Assembly: GCA_977006965.1 (NCBI GenBank) | Contig: OZ345353.1 | Coordinates: 2,294,001-2,358,000, forward strand | DNA from: Phymatolithon calcareum | Taxonomy: Eukaryota > Rhodophyta > Florideophyceae > Hapalidiales | DNA: 64,000 nucleotides | Direction of reading: 5' to 3' | Shown here: positions 11,409 through 21,885 of the stretch, piece by piece | Layout: the number at the start of each line of letters is the position of its first letter | Position numbering within the stretch: position 1 is the stretch's first letter | Translations under genes and position numbers: made by a program | The notes under the pieces: model-generated | The model's input: the letters and a program-made list of their open reading frames with translations, nothing else | What the model was told of the DNA's origin: nothing | The model's database searches: none

Positions 11409-12157
11409 GCTAACAAGTTGATGGTTGAGTATTTAGACGTTGTATGCGTGTAGTCACTTACCGAGTACTTAAGCATGCAGTGCGAGGATATTTCGTTTTG
11501 GTAAACCTTGAACGATAGCTTGACTGTTGAACAGCCTGGATATGTCCTGGTTTTATATCATAGCGCTCAGATGAAGGTCAAACCACAGGCACTGCTGGAA
11601 TTCGAGGAGTCTGTGATGTAGGCTTTGTTACGCCGGTGGCATCGCAAATTATTTTTAGATGTCTCCGAGAAGGTTTTAAGGACGTGTACCACAGAAAATA
11701 TCTCCAGTTTGCATGTGGCATGATGAAGGTGAAGGATCTTGGCCGCAGAAAAAAGTGTGATCTGCACACAGCCCTCAAAGGATCTGAAGACGATGTTAAG
11801 GCAATTTCCAGACACAGAGAAGGACAACACCTGGACTCGCGCATCTGAATGACAAGCGCGAAAAATTAGGCCTTTCTCGCACCACAATCTATAGTTGGGA
11901 CATTTCGATCGGATCATTTTTGCACGGTTCCGCGTAAATCTTGGCCTTTTTGTCTGAGCTTGACAGGCATTTTCTCCAGGTTTTTGATTGTTTTCGGAAC
12001 GTTGTTGGAGCGCATGGGAAGGTGAAGGTCCCATCAATCGCCACATAATTTGTTATGTCTCCCTCAGAGAGGATCCATGATGACATACAATCGGTGCCCA
12101 AAGTGTAGCTCAAGCCTCCGCTTGGCGCTGCCTGCGATGTGGCTTAGCTCTCTGTAA
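11409..12157. other. Intergenic tract, no gene recognised
   Basis: A minus-strand frame of 159 codons (11567-12046) and smaller frames overlap here, but none resembles a known protein. They are Cys/His- and Ser-rich in a way typical of random frames. The 3' end of the CDGSH transcript should lie in the first part. Confidence 0.4.
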
Positions 12158-12756
12158 TCCATACCCGATTGACAAAAAGCGCCTTGAAGAAACAGAAGAG
12201 TACTTTGGAAGAGAAGAGGGCGTAAAGGAAGCAATGAAGGATATTGAATATCTCAAGATGTATGAAGACTTGCGACAAGCCCTTCAGAAAGCCCAGGATG
12301 GATCTGTCACGAAGAAGAGGAGGAGAGAGGAAACAATTAAGGTATGGGAAAAGGAAGAAGAAGGCAGATCAATGAAGATTCCTATTGAAGGCAAGCTACC
12401 AGATATCCTTTACATAGGAGAAAGAACAACACGTTTAAGGTGCCTAAGGTTGACATTCAATCGAGCACCCCTTTGGAGGAAATCAGTGTTGGGTGCTTAC
12501 TGCGGGATTACCGCGGTGATCGAACTAGTCGCCTTACAACGTACTCTAGCGTCGTCGAAGATGAGTGCAGAAATTGAGTTTGAGTGCAAGAGACTCACAG
12601 GAGCTCTTGTTGGGAGAGAATTACGAATCAAGAACGTTTTGAGTAGCCAGACGACTTTAGTGTATAGATTATCGCAAGAGCTGCCCCGTTACTCCAAGGT
12701 GAGGCTTTGGGAGCTCTCAAAATAAAATCATCAAATATCCCTCCATACCCGATTGA
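12158..12756 (+). mobile_element. 5'-truncated LINE, copy B, with target-site duplication
   Basis: A 569-bp insert (12173-12741) is flanked by identical 15-bp direct repeats, tccatacccgattga, at 12158-12172 and 12742-12756. It encodes only the C-terminal region of the LINE protein on the plus strand: TTRLRCLRLTFNRAPLWRKS and a RELRIKNVL motif, shared with the copies at 53.4 and 59.6 kb. The 3' end is gggagctctcaaaataaaat-like, without a long poly(A) tail. This is a classic 5'-truncated retrotransposition product, now non-autonomous. The near-perfect target-site duplication suggests a fairly recent insertion. Confidence 0.92.
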
Positions 12757-15700
12757 GGGCCGCAAAGAGGGTGCACCCAGCTAAGCATTATATCCCCTGT
12801 GCTTTCACTACACTAGCAACCAAGCTCAAAATAGGGAGGGAACATCGCGCGCACATAGCATCGCAAAGGAAAACACAAGTGCTGGCGCTCAGTACTGTAC
12901 CATAATACAATTTCTCAACGAAGCTCTGATGGCATTCTATTCCGCCGAGCTCCCAACCAGCTACACTTGCTTTATGCAAGGCGAAACTTAAACTGGCTTC
13001 TCATCCACAAGAGCCTCTTCAATATGAGTCGGCACACTTACCGCGCGATTTCCGCCCAGATGTTCTTCGTTTCCTAGAAAATCATCGTACTGAGGTCTAC
13101 CTTTGTGCAGGTGCACGGTTAGTACACCTGCACAAAGGTAGACCTCAGTACTAAGGGCGTCGACTACCCACTGAGTACCGCCGATGTAGACGGCGTCAGG
13201 TAAGATATTTGGGCTGTCGAAGTCTGTGCTTGTGGATGTGGCGCGGTCCAGATGGCTTGGTTTGAATGCAATGGTACGCCTGAGGTGATGCTTCTGCGTC
13301 CAGAAATGTATTAAGTGTGCCAAGAGTCCACGAGACCGATCTTGACCAAGGCGATCAGAGTGACGAGGAGATGTCGCTGTAATGCGCGGAGAACGGAAGG
13401 CGACGAAGTTTTACGAGACGAATACGGATAGGCGATTGTCACAGAGATTTCGCACGATGATGGACGGTTGCAATCATACTGGGTGTCGCTCTTGAGTTGT
13501 GTTGAGGGTGCTGCGTCGCTTTGTACAAGACTACGATGAGTGTGTTCCCAAATGTATTTTCTGCTTGCGATTACGTGGAGACTTCGTCTTCATACGTTTT
13601 GAACGGCACAAAACCAAACGATTCGAATGTTCACAAATGATGCCTCGTCTTATAGATTCCACCGCGGTTATGCATTGCTTAAGGCGGCCCACAAGGAGCG
13701 CGTGGGTATCCTTTCGTCCGCGAGACGAATCGGCTGGTCACGTTGTAGTCACGCCATGTGACGTGTCACGATCGCATCACGTAATTCACCGCCTGTACTC
13801 ACGCGTGCAAGCATTGCACGCCACAGAATGCCATAGGCATGCGGCGATCGATTCGCCAAGCGCGGGCGGTATGCTTTTCCTCGAGGGACTGTGCGTACCG
13901 TCATGATGATGATGATGCAACCAAGATGATCAAAATTGCCTCCAATGGTAATGTCATAATATCCACGCCCGGGGCTGGAACACAAGTGGCACATCATGGC
14001 ACACTTTCTCGTGTACACACAAATGGGCTATGGATTAGCTAAGAGCGGTTTCACTTTCACCACTATTAGTAACGGGTGCTTCAGCATCGAAAAAATCCAC
14101 GCCCTTGTATGCAAATTTGTGTCGCTAAGTCGCTGTCAACCCGAGCACGGTTTTATATTTTTTGCTGGACAGATTGACTATTTCTGTGCATTTGCAGGCA
14201 ATTGGCAAAGTTCAAATGAATCACTATTTACTTTGGCCGTAAGGGAACATCAGCATGGTACAGGCGGTTCACCTTACCCACCTATTGCATTTAAAACACC
14301 TAGACTGACTATCTCCCCTGTTTTCAGCCCCGTGCCCCACATATGATTCACTGTCGAGGATCTGACATGATGCAGACGGAGCAGTGCGCACTGCAGTATC
14401 ATCGAGCCGTTAGGCTGCCGCGAATCGTACTCAAGAATATTTCCGAATTGCACTGCGTTCGCGATCGCCCGGTGCAAGCAAATCCATCAGGAGAAGCCGC
14501 GTCTCTTAAGCTTTCGCTGGGTATTGCCTCCTCAGATCAGCCTTGAGATTTGTTTTTTTCCTGCACAAGCGCCCGGCACTTGTTTGCACTAAGGAAAATA
14601 TCCAGTCTATGTGAAAGTCAACTTTTGAAAAGTTGGATTGATGCTTCTCCTGCGGTTGTCACGGATCGTCGAGACCCTATGCAGCCATTCCCATTATTGA
14701 GCATCCGCCAAGTGTACATGAAAATAACTACTGTTGGAGAGACATCAAACTTCAGGCCAATGGGCAAACCTTACTAGAAGCCGCATACGAGAGAAACCTC
14801 TTTTAAACACTGACGGTCTTTTAGCCGCCATATGTTGAACCGTATTGTCAATGTCCTGCTGATTGGCAGGATTAGGAAATGCTTCCATCGGGCGGTTCAA
14901 AACGTGCCAAACCGTTGTCTGTCTCGATCTCTGATGCTACGCTTTTTTCAAATTGTCAGGTGACCTACGCTACGCGGCATTCTGGCTTCGGCGTGATGTA
15001 TCTACTGACTTCATGCCTTGTACTATTGCTTGATCTATTGTGTACACGAAAAAAGGCTCAAGCTCGAAGACAAGATCCGTACTCTGGGATGCGACAATTG
15101 TCCCATTTCCATGGGGCTTTGCGTTCCCCTGGATAAAATTTGATAGCGTTATTCAAAAGTTGTGCCTCTGCATCTTGTGCGTCTCGCGTTGTGAGCGCCA
15201 CAACCGGCACCGGGGGTTTCAGCGACTACACATTGTCTCTCAGCCGTCGTTTACTCTAGATGACCAGACCAATCACCACGTGAAGTAAAGCCCAGGGCGC
15301 AAAATATCCAGCTTTCGTCTCATTCTCCACCTGCTGTAACCCCCTCACTGTCATCCTTCCGCGTATTCCATATCCGTGCAGCTCTCTGCATGTCTGGCTC
15401 CTATCCCTCGCCTTGAAGGGCATTCATGCTTCAAGTCCTAATCTCGCCACACGTTTCCTCACGCCGGCAACATCCCCCACAATCTGGCGACCTTTCAGCC
15501 TCAATTTGCCTCATCTTCCTCACCCGCACATCCACATACTCATTATGTAGTCCGCAACTCCCTGCCTCTCGTCATTCTCCGCATCGTCGCAATCCAAAGC
15601 CACTGCCGGGATTTAAACGTAGCACTGCTCCCATGTACTCCGATGTATCTCCTCGATTTCCACACCGCTTGCTTTCCAAATCATCTCCACTCCCAGAACT

Positions 15701-15836
15701 TAATTTGCTTGAAGATCTGTCTGTTTAAGATAGCATCTATATCGCCTAATTCTCTCTTCCCTTTACCAATTCGTCAGCTCCGCCCCTTCACACACCGTTC
15801 AGCACCCTCGTCTGCAAATCTCCGAAGAAGGAAACG
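12757..15836. other. Intergenic tract with one strong palindrome; carbonic anhydrase leader at the end
   Basis: No recognisable gene. The plus-strand frame at 13499-13906 (135 codons) has no family signature. A 65-bp hairpin at 13087-13151 is listed separately. From about 15300 to 15836 the plus strand becomes rich in C and T, consistent with the promoter and 5' leader of the first carbonic anhydrase gene. Confidence 0.4.
13087..13151. repeat. Perfect hairpin, 27-bp arms and 11-bp loop
   Basis: Arms at 13087-13113 and 13125-13151 are exact reverse complements. The loop is cacggttagta. It lies in non-coding DNA and is not followed by a T run, so it does not look like a terminator. Confidence 0.95.
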
Positions 15837-16688
15837 ATGAACTTCAAACTAATTCTGCTACTCACCACAGTTGCTCTTGCTTCTCTCGTGCCCTTTGCTC
15901 GAGGAAACGAGGATATTGGGTCCGTTGCTCTGGATCCGACGAAAAAACTGCGTTTCGGCGACGGACCATTTTCCTACGAGGACGATGAGGCGGGGCCTGC
16001 CCGTTGGGGCGAAATCAAGCCGGAATATGCGGAATGCTCTGACGGCACTCATCAGTCGCCGATCAACGTACTTGTCGACACGAGTAAGACGCCGCCCGGT
16101 CCGAAGCCTACTATAAGTCTTGAACGTTCTGTGGTGGAATTTCATGCAAGCGCGAATAACTTCCAATTCGATTGTCACTCAGAGTTCGGCAACTGTTCAA
16201 ACGTTATTTGGAACAACACTGCATATTCCATGATTCAAGTTCACGCCCATTGTCCGAGTGAGCATCATTTGGGCGGCTCGGCGTACCCGCTGGAGGTCCA
16301 CTTTGTTCACAAGAGTGCCAATAATAAGCTTCTTGTTTTCGCAGTGTTTTTCGAAGTCGGTGATCAACTTCATCCGTATTTCCAGACTATGCTGGATTCC
16401 GCAGAAGATATGGACTCTAAGGTTGTCGATCTCTCCAAGTTTTATGAGAAGGACTCGACCGTTTGCACTTATGACGGATCTCTTACCACGCCACCGTGCT
16501 CCGAAGGAGTTCGATGGATCCTGTCTACTAAGCCATTGAAGGCGAGTCTGCGACAGATTGGTGAATTTCATGAAATGCTTGGAGAGCATAAGAACAATCG
16601 ACCGCTACAAGATATCACTGATCGTACGGTAAAGTGTTGGCCGAACAAGTTGGACGGAAACGCTTTGCTCAAGGGCATTCTTGGATAG
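15837..16688 (+). CDS. Secreted alpha-carbonic anhydrase (paralogue 1)
   Basis: A 283-residue alpha-class carbonic anhydrase, which interconverts CO2 and bicarbonate. A clear signal peptide (NFKLILLLTTVALASLVPFA, cut near residue 23) sends it to the secretory pathway, so it probably acts outside the cell or in the wall to supply inorganic carbon. The zinc ligands are H136, H138 and H155. E142 and the T217/T218 pair in GSLTTPPCSEGVRW complete the usual site, and QSPINV is present. C139 directly follows the second zinc histidine, where the paralogue has Ser. Cysteines C67, C113, C120, C210 and C221 could form disulfides. Sequons occur at N119 and N126. The AATAAA at 16782-16787 is a likely poly(A) signal. 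Start chosen because it gives the signal peptide. Confidence 0.95.
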   Translation: MNFKLILLLTTVALASLVPFARGNEDIGSVALDPTKKLRFGDGPFSYEDDEAGPARWGEIKPEYAECSDGTHQSPINVLVDTSKTPPGPKPTISLERSVVEFHASANNFQFDCHSEFGNCSNVIWNNTAYSMIQVHAHCPSEHHLGGSAYPLEVHFVHKSANNKLLVFAVFFEVGDQLHPYFQTMLDSAEDMDSKVVDLSKFYEKDSTVCTYDGSLTTPPCSEGVRWILSTKPLKASLRQIGEFHEMLGEHKNNRPLQDITDRTVKCWPNKLDGNALLKGILG

Positions 16689-18660
16689 TCGCGACAGCGT
16701 GCTGTCGTCCGGGATAACGTCGCAGCGGGAGCTGCCGGCCTGATTGACTTTTCGTTCTTACTGTTGTCGCACTGTGTTATAAATAAAACAAACTCTTTAA
16801 TCTCAACGCTTCCGGGGCAGACGGAAAATGATGGATGTAAATTTCGGTAGGACGAGCGATTCGAGGGCAACATGACAATTTCATGGTATGGCGCATTTTG
16901 AACACCACGAATGGTGCTGAAGCATGTAAGCTGGCATACGAAGCACTGAGTTTTTTTCTTCGGCACGTAGAATTTGTAATTCAGGAGATCAGTTAGCGTG
17001 CCCCGGTGTCGAACTAGAGAAATGAAGTGAGTCGCCCCTTTTCTCCGAAACAGTCGAGAACAGTCTTCTCTCCGACCAGAGAAAAGCATTAGACTTGAGT
17101 TGGACATATCATTTGAAAGGAAAATTGTCGGGCAGTGAACCAAATGTAGCTTCTGTGCGCCAAGTCAACGCGCAGAATCGCTCTTTAAAATGTCCGAGAC
17201 CCCGATGTACAAACGAATGATAACGTCGCAGAGTACAGGATAGAACAGAGAATACTTAAGGCCATCGAAACCCTGCTAATCTCGAATTGGGTAAATATAG
17301 AATTCAATTAAAAAAGAGCAGCTGCGACAGAAGATGCAGGCGGTAGGTTTCAACGGTCTACACCATGGGAGGTAGCAAGTGAGGAAGCCCTGCCCATATA
17401 TTCCTAAGACTGTGAGGCTTTTAAATAAACTACAAATGAAAAAAGTACATTTCCAATTCATTAAGGTGAATGTGCGAGATTCGATATGCCCTAAATTACA
17501 AGTCAGCTCAACATATTTCAGAAAATTATTTCGATGCTGTATTTTAACGGCAGAAATGACACTTTTTCAAACATTTGTAATCTTTCCGTTCTGGTCGCGG
17601 ATGGACGTTGATACATATTATGGACTGAGAGAGCCTCCAGTTCGCTGACTGTGAAAATAAGCATGTCCGACAGGCGTATTTTCATGCGTAAGATTTGTTC
17701 TGACCGATAGCCCTAGGTTGTGGAGCCGGGGAAGGGACAGGGTGCCTGCCGATATTCCTGCAAAAGTTGCTTCGAAAAAGGACCATATAGAAGAGCACAC
17801 TTGTCATCGGAGCGGCGTGGAACTGGTGGTTGGGAAGCGAAGGCAAACATACCGCTGGAATATCCTGTAGCGAGTGAGCCGCGGAGCTCCGAACAGGGAG
17901 GACGTGGACGTTCTCCTTTTATTTTCAATAAGGTCGGATCCGAAGTCTACGGAACGGAATGTGTGGGAACGGTGCCTTGTGGAACGGATTTCCCTGTCCA
18001 CAGACTCTGGTTCAACAAGGTGGTTTTGCTCGGGAACATGTGAAGATGCTTCATTGACGAGAAATATGATTTTCTGTATTTAACCATCTAGAATGAGTCT
18101 AGATAGTTGCCCGGCTACATCCTTCGATGAAGGAACGGAAATCGAGAGAGAAATGGCGGTATATCCCTCAGATGTTTGCAATATATATTTACGCTTGTTG
18201 ATGCACTTCTTAGCCGATTTCTAAATGGCCAGAACCGAGCGCCTAACCATGTTTCAGGCTGCGGACAAGTAAGGAATGCCCGCAGCCTCAAATCACAGCG
18301 CGCCACAGGGCAGGGGAGTAATTTTCCCCCTCAAGGTCCCGAAGGAGACCAGAGGTGAGTTTTTGTAGTCCACTGAATCGTGTTACACCAAGAAGAAAAG
18401 AAACTCTCCCATAGACAGAATCCAGCCAAAATCTCTTGGCATTAGGAAAGTTGCCCCAGGCGTCAGCAGATGCGTTGGTAACTTTTAAAATAAAAATCTA
18501 CCTTTCTTCTTGTTCTTCAATGGCCAGAACATGGCACCCAATGTCTATTCTACATAGCTAACATCGTGGTCTATTTCCAGGGAAGCGCCCCTCAAGAAAT
18601 GCGTATAAAATATCTCGAAAGCTGTCCCGGACTCTGTGCGGCGTCATGAAAAGAGTAACT
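16689..18660. other. Intergenic tract, no gene recognised
   Basis: The 3' untranslated region of the first carbonic anhydrase occupies the first roughly 100 bases. The longest frame, minus strand 16568-17143, overlaps the carbonic anhydrase end and is a shadow. Nothing else resembles a gene. Confidence 0.4.
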
Positions 18661-19183
18661 ATGCACTACTCCAGTTTTCCTGTCTTGTAATGCACGCACC
18701 CGCGCGCGGCACAGGATCCCTTTGGTTGCTGCGAAGGGACCCGTCCCGAAACGGGCGAGCAGGAGGCAGAGAAGGCGCTCGGGAAGCGATAAATTTCTCT
18801 ACTAAACTCCAAGTTGCAAGCTGACAGAACAAGTTCGGAAGAAACTCAAGATAACAGATGCTAAGATGCTATCGAAAAAAACGAAGAGACCAAATTGTCG
18901 ACGAAGCCCGGAGACCCACCATCGATGTGGCGATGCGAACCAGAGACTTACGATGGATCTAGCTTGGGCACATTCTTTGGATGGCCGAGCGCCGCCTGGT
19001 CCGCATGTGCTGCTACAATGCGTCAGACCAACGCCAGAAGCACACTTTGGTGACGTACCTGGTCGAGACGTGAAAGCCGCAGTCGAAATCGCTAACGATA
19101 GGATAGAATGGAAGAAACTTAGATCCTCGAATCGCTGCTAGCCCCGTTAGGGGAAGAGGCAAAATGAATGAATGCACTACTCC
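18661..19183 (+). mobile_element. LINE relic of a second family (copy E) with target-site duplication
   Basis: A 499-bp insert (18673-19171) lies between 12-bp direct repeats atgcactactcc at 18661-18672 and 19172-19183. From about 18822 it encodes the end of a LINE protein (KLTEQVRKKLKIT, then RRSPETHHRCGDAN in a shifted frame) and matches the minus-strand copy at 30.8-31.3 kb. The 3' end is a short aatgaatgaatg microsatellite rather than poly(A). The first roughly 150 bases (18673-18821) have no match in the other copy, so the insert may be internally deleted or chimeric. Confidence 0.85.
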
Positions 19184-19988
19184 GTAATGAGGTGCACGAG
19201 AATAAAGGGCACCATGGAAAGGAGCCTGACCCACAGCAATCGAATCAGTCGTATGTCGCAAGAGGGCCCCGGCAATGCTGCCCAATGAGAACAGTATTGC
19301 AGCGCAATGAAGGAGGAATGCTCCATAGAGCGCAATTTTTGTGGGGGCGATTCGCTTGCCGCCGAATGCACCAAAAGAAGTCGTAAATGGGCTCGCGGGC
19401 TTTGATGCTGTCGTAATGGCAGTGCACCCTTACTTAGTTACACGCAACTGCAGAATTAGACGCCAAAGTGAACCTTCAGTTTGTTTTGATCCGAATGTGG
19501 GGCGCGAGTGATGAATTGCCCCGGGATTAAAATTGAGCTATTTTCTGTAGAACCTTGAAAATATTCCATGTTCGGACCGGGGCCGTTAGATTCGGCCCTT
19601 CAGGAATGTTCCAGTTCACGGCAGAGTTGGTTAACCGAGAGATCAAACGGATATCTTTAGCTTTTGATTGGAAAGTGCGATCAAAAGCTGTTGGCCCGTG
19701 CAAAGTTTTCCCAAATATGGACAACTAAGCAAGCTCTGAAGGCGCCAGTTTTCGGTTCTCATCACGCGATCGTATCCTATACCCCTCGACCGTACTCTGC
19801 GATGTTTTCATTCTTCAGTTCGCACCCTCGACGATACTCTGCAACCACCGACTCCGGCGTCATCGCTTTTGCCCTATATCAACCGCAACAACGTTGGACG
19901 ATCGGCCACGTGCTCGGATTGTCGTTCCATTGACCACACCCTCGCACTTTCTACCCTTCCGTCGACCTCTTGCTAAAGCGGAGTAATC
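19184..19988. other. Intergenic tract; promoter region of the second carbonic anhydrase
   Basis: No gene recognised. The part from about 19780 is C/T-rich on the plus strand, like the leader of the first carbonic anhydrase, and probably holds the promoter and 5' leader of the downstream gene. Confidence 0.4.
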
Positions 19989-20879
19989 GTGCTTTACTTC
20001 ACGCGCATTTTCCCAAATCGCGACGAAATGGCATACTACACGCTAGGAATTATTGCGATCATCATGTGCACTAAGGGCATGGCGCACGCCGACTCGATGT
20101 CAATGTGCAGTTTGGTTCGTTGTAACGACGGAGACTTTGATTACGACCTCACTTCGCGCATTGGTCCGGCATACTGGGGCAATCTGAACGAGAATTGTCG
20201 ATCCGGTAAAACGCAAAGTCCTTTCAATGTGCTCGTAAATTACGACCAAACCGGCAAGAACGAACCTGTCCCTGTCGTGAAAGCGAAAAGGGCGGTGGTT
20301 CAATTTCAACCCACATCCAACAACTTCAAGTTCAAATGTTCCACCGAGTTCGGCCACTGCAGCTCAGTGACTGTTCAGCAGCGAACTTACAGTTTGAAGC
20401 AGGTGCACTTCCACTCTCCAAGCGAGCACCACATCGGAGGGATACAGTATCCTCTAGAACTCCACTTTGTGCACCAGACTCCGACTACCAGTCAAGTTCC
20501 GGTAAATGCGCTCGGTGCAACTCTTGCTGTTGTCAGCATTATGTTCGAGGTTGGACAACCCAATGGAGAGCTACAGAGGCTGCTTGATGCGGCGCGAAAA
20601 CGCGACTACGCCGTTGTTGATCTGAGTCGAATTGTTTCCGCCGCAATTGCAGACACATGCGTCTTCGAAGGTTCTCTCACTACGCCTCCGTGTGCGGAAG
20701 GGGTGAAATGGATTATGTCCCTAGGTCGTCTCACCGCGTCTTTGCAGCAGATCGGAGAGTATCGCGCCATGGTTGGAGAGAAAAATACAAACCGACCGCT
20801 GCAGCCTGCTAATGGAAGACCTGTCGTTTGCTATGCGAGAAACAAAAAAGTGGGTCCCGTGATCCCTGGCATAATGTGA
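19989..20879 (+). CDS. Secreted alpha-carbonic anhydrase (paralogue 2)
   Basis: A 296-residue alpha-carbonic anhydrase and paralogue of the gene at 15.8 kb in the same orientation, so a tandem pair later split by a LINE insertion. A hydrophobic stretch (AYYTLGIIAIIMCTKGMAHA) is a signal peptide. Met14 at 20028 would place it at the very N-terminus and may be the true start. The zinc ligands are H140, H142 and H159, with E146 and GSLTTPPCAEGVKW also conserved. Both paralogues share an unusual pair of cysteines around a CxxEFGxC-like turn (here C117 and C124). This one has extra N-terminal cysteines, C40 and C45, absent from paralogue 1. The protein is probably extracellular or periplasmic. Confidence 0.94.
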   Translation: MLYFTRIFPNRDEMAYYTLGIIAIIMCTKGMAHADSMSMCSLVRCNDGDFDYDLTSRIGPAYWGNLNENCRSGKTQSPFNVLVNYDQTGKNEPVPVVKAKRAVVQFQPTSNNFKFKCSTEFGHCSSVTVQQRTYSLKQVHFHSPSEHHIGGIQYPLELHFVHQTPTTSQVPVNALGATLAVVSIMFEVGQPNGELQRLLDAARKRDYAVVDLSRIVSAAIADTCVFEGSLTTPPCAEGVKWIMSLGRLTASLQQIGEYRAMVGEKNTNRPLQPANGRPVVCYARNKKVGPVIPGIM

Positions 20880-21443
20880 TTACGTACAGCACGAATGGCT
20901 GAACTAACAATGTATATTTTGTGGAATCGTTCATCGATATTCTGGTGTCACCGCTCGACACGATGGACGGTTCTGTCTCTCCGAGTCAGATCATGGACGG
21001 CATATCCGGAGAACTCGCCGATTTTCCTTTACATGAGACTTCGCATTCATAGTTTACCACATTACCTTATATACTTTAGCGACAAAGATTTTCCAGTGCT
21101 TGTAACTTCAATTTTCTTAAAGTAGAATTTTCCTTATGGCTCACTTTTTTCATGAGATCGTGAGCAACTCTGCTTCGCAGTGTAAGCAATTGGGATGCCT
21201 GTCTATTTTGCTTGTGCGTCAATCGTCATAGATCAAATTTGCTGAGCAGACGACAGCCCTATCGCCCGTTAGCCGCATGGCCAGGAAACAAAGATCGTCT
21301 GAAGTGTACTTTTTCTTCCGCTAGAATGTATGACACTTGAATGGTCCTAAGTATCAGTCACCGGAGTCCGGAGGTTAGGCCTCTGGACGTTCGGTTCTTG
21401 GTCTCCGTGCATTGATTGCCGGGCTCACATACTCGTGCATGGC
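20880..21443. other. Intergenic tract, no gene recognised
   Basis: AT-rich sequence following the second carbonic anhydrase; it should contain that gene's 3' end. No gene signature on either strand. Confidence 0.4.
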
Positions 21444-21723
21444 GCACGTAATTTGCGTTACGCAAATTACGTGCTGCTGTGTGCTTCGAGAAATATATAT
21501 ATATTTCTCGAAGCACACAGCAGATAGTTGCATGATCTTGAAAGCCAATCATAAATTTTTATGATCAATAAATTTTATTGATGATCACTTGTGCAAGGAT
21601 GTTTGAAACTGAGAAACAAATGCATTTGTGCTATGAGTCATAGCACAAAATGACCCTTTTCGGCAATCTCACATGTCGGTATGAGCCCGAAAGGGGCTGC
21701 AGCCCCTTTCGGGCTCATACCGA
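21444..21723. repeat. Cluster of perfect palindromes
   Basis: Four exact palindromes lie within 280 bases: 21444-21474 (14-bp arms, 3-bp loop), 21474-21523 (50 bp, no loop), 21625-21649 (12-bp arms, 1-bp loop) and 21676-21723 (48 bp, no loop). Between them, around 21550-21585, are two weaker AT-rich ones with 8- and 9-bp arms. The first two share base 21474. None is followed by a T tract. They lie upstream of the FolD gene and could extrude as cruciforms or form hairpins in RNA. Confidence 0.97.
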
Positions 21724-21885
21724 TCTTTCGAAACAAATCCCTGAATCGGATTGGAGCGTGAATCTCAGATGCGAGTACAACCCGAGAGCGTCATGCTCTC
21801 GTTGTCATTTTGTAGCACATCAATACGATCCGCACATAGCAGATCCCTGCATTATCAAGCTGAGCTTTTCCGAGGAGCATCGGAG

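Noticed and set aside
11567-12113. Minus-strand frames with VAIDGTFTF, considered as a MULE-type transposase remnant
   Set aside because: Only a handful of residues fit and no further DDE motif or zinc finger follows.
16568-17143. Minus-strand frame of 191 codons after the first carbonic anhydrase
   Set aside because: It overlaps the end of a well-supported gene and matches no family.
21444-21723. Palindrome cluster considered as a CRISPR array or as terminators
   Set aside because: Units differ in sequence, there are no regular spacers, no T runs follow, and the genome is eukaryotic.
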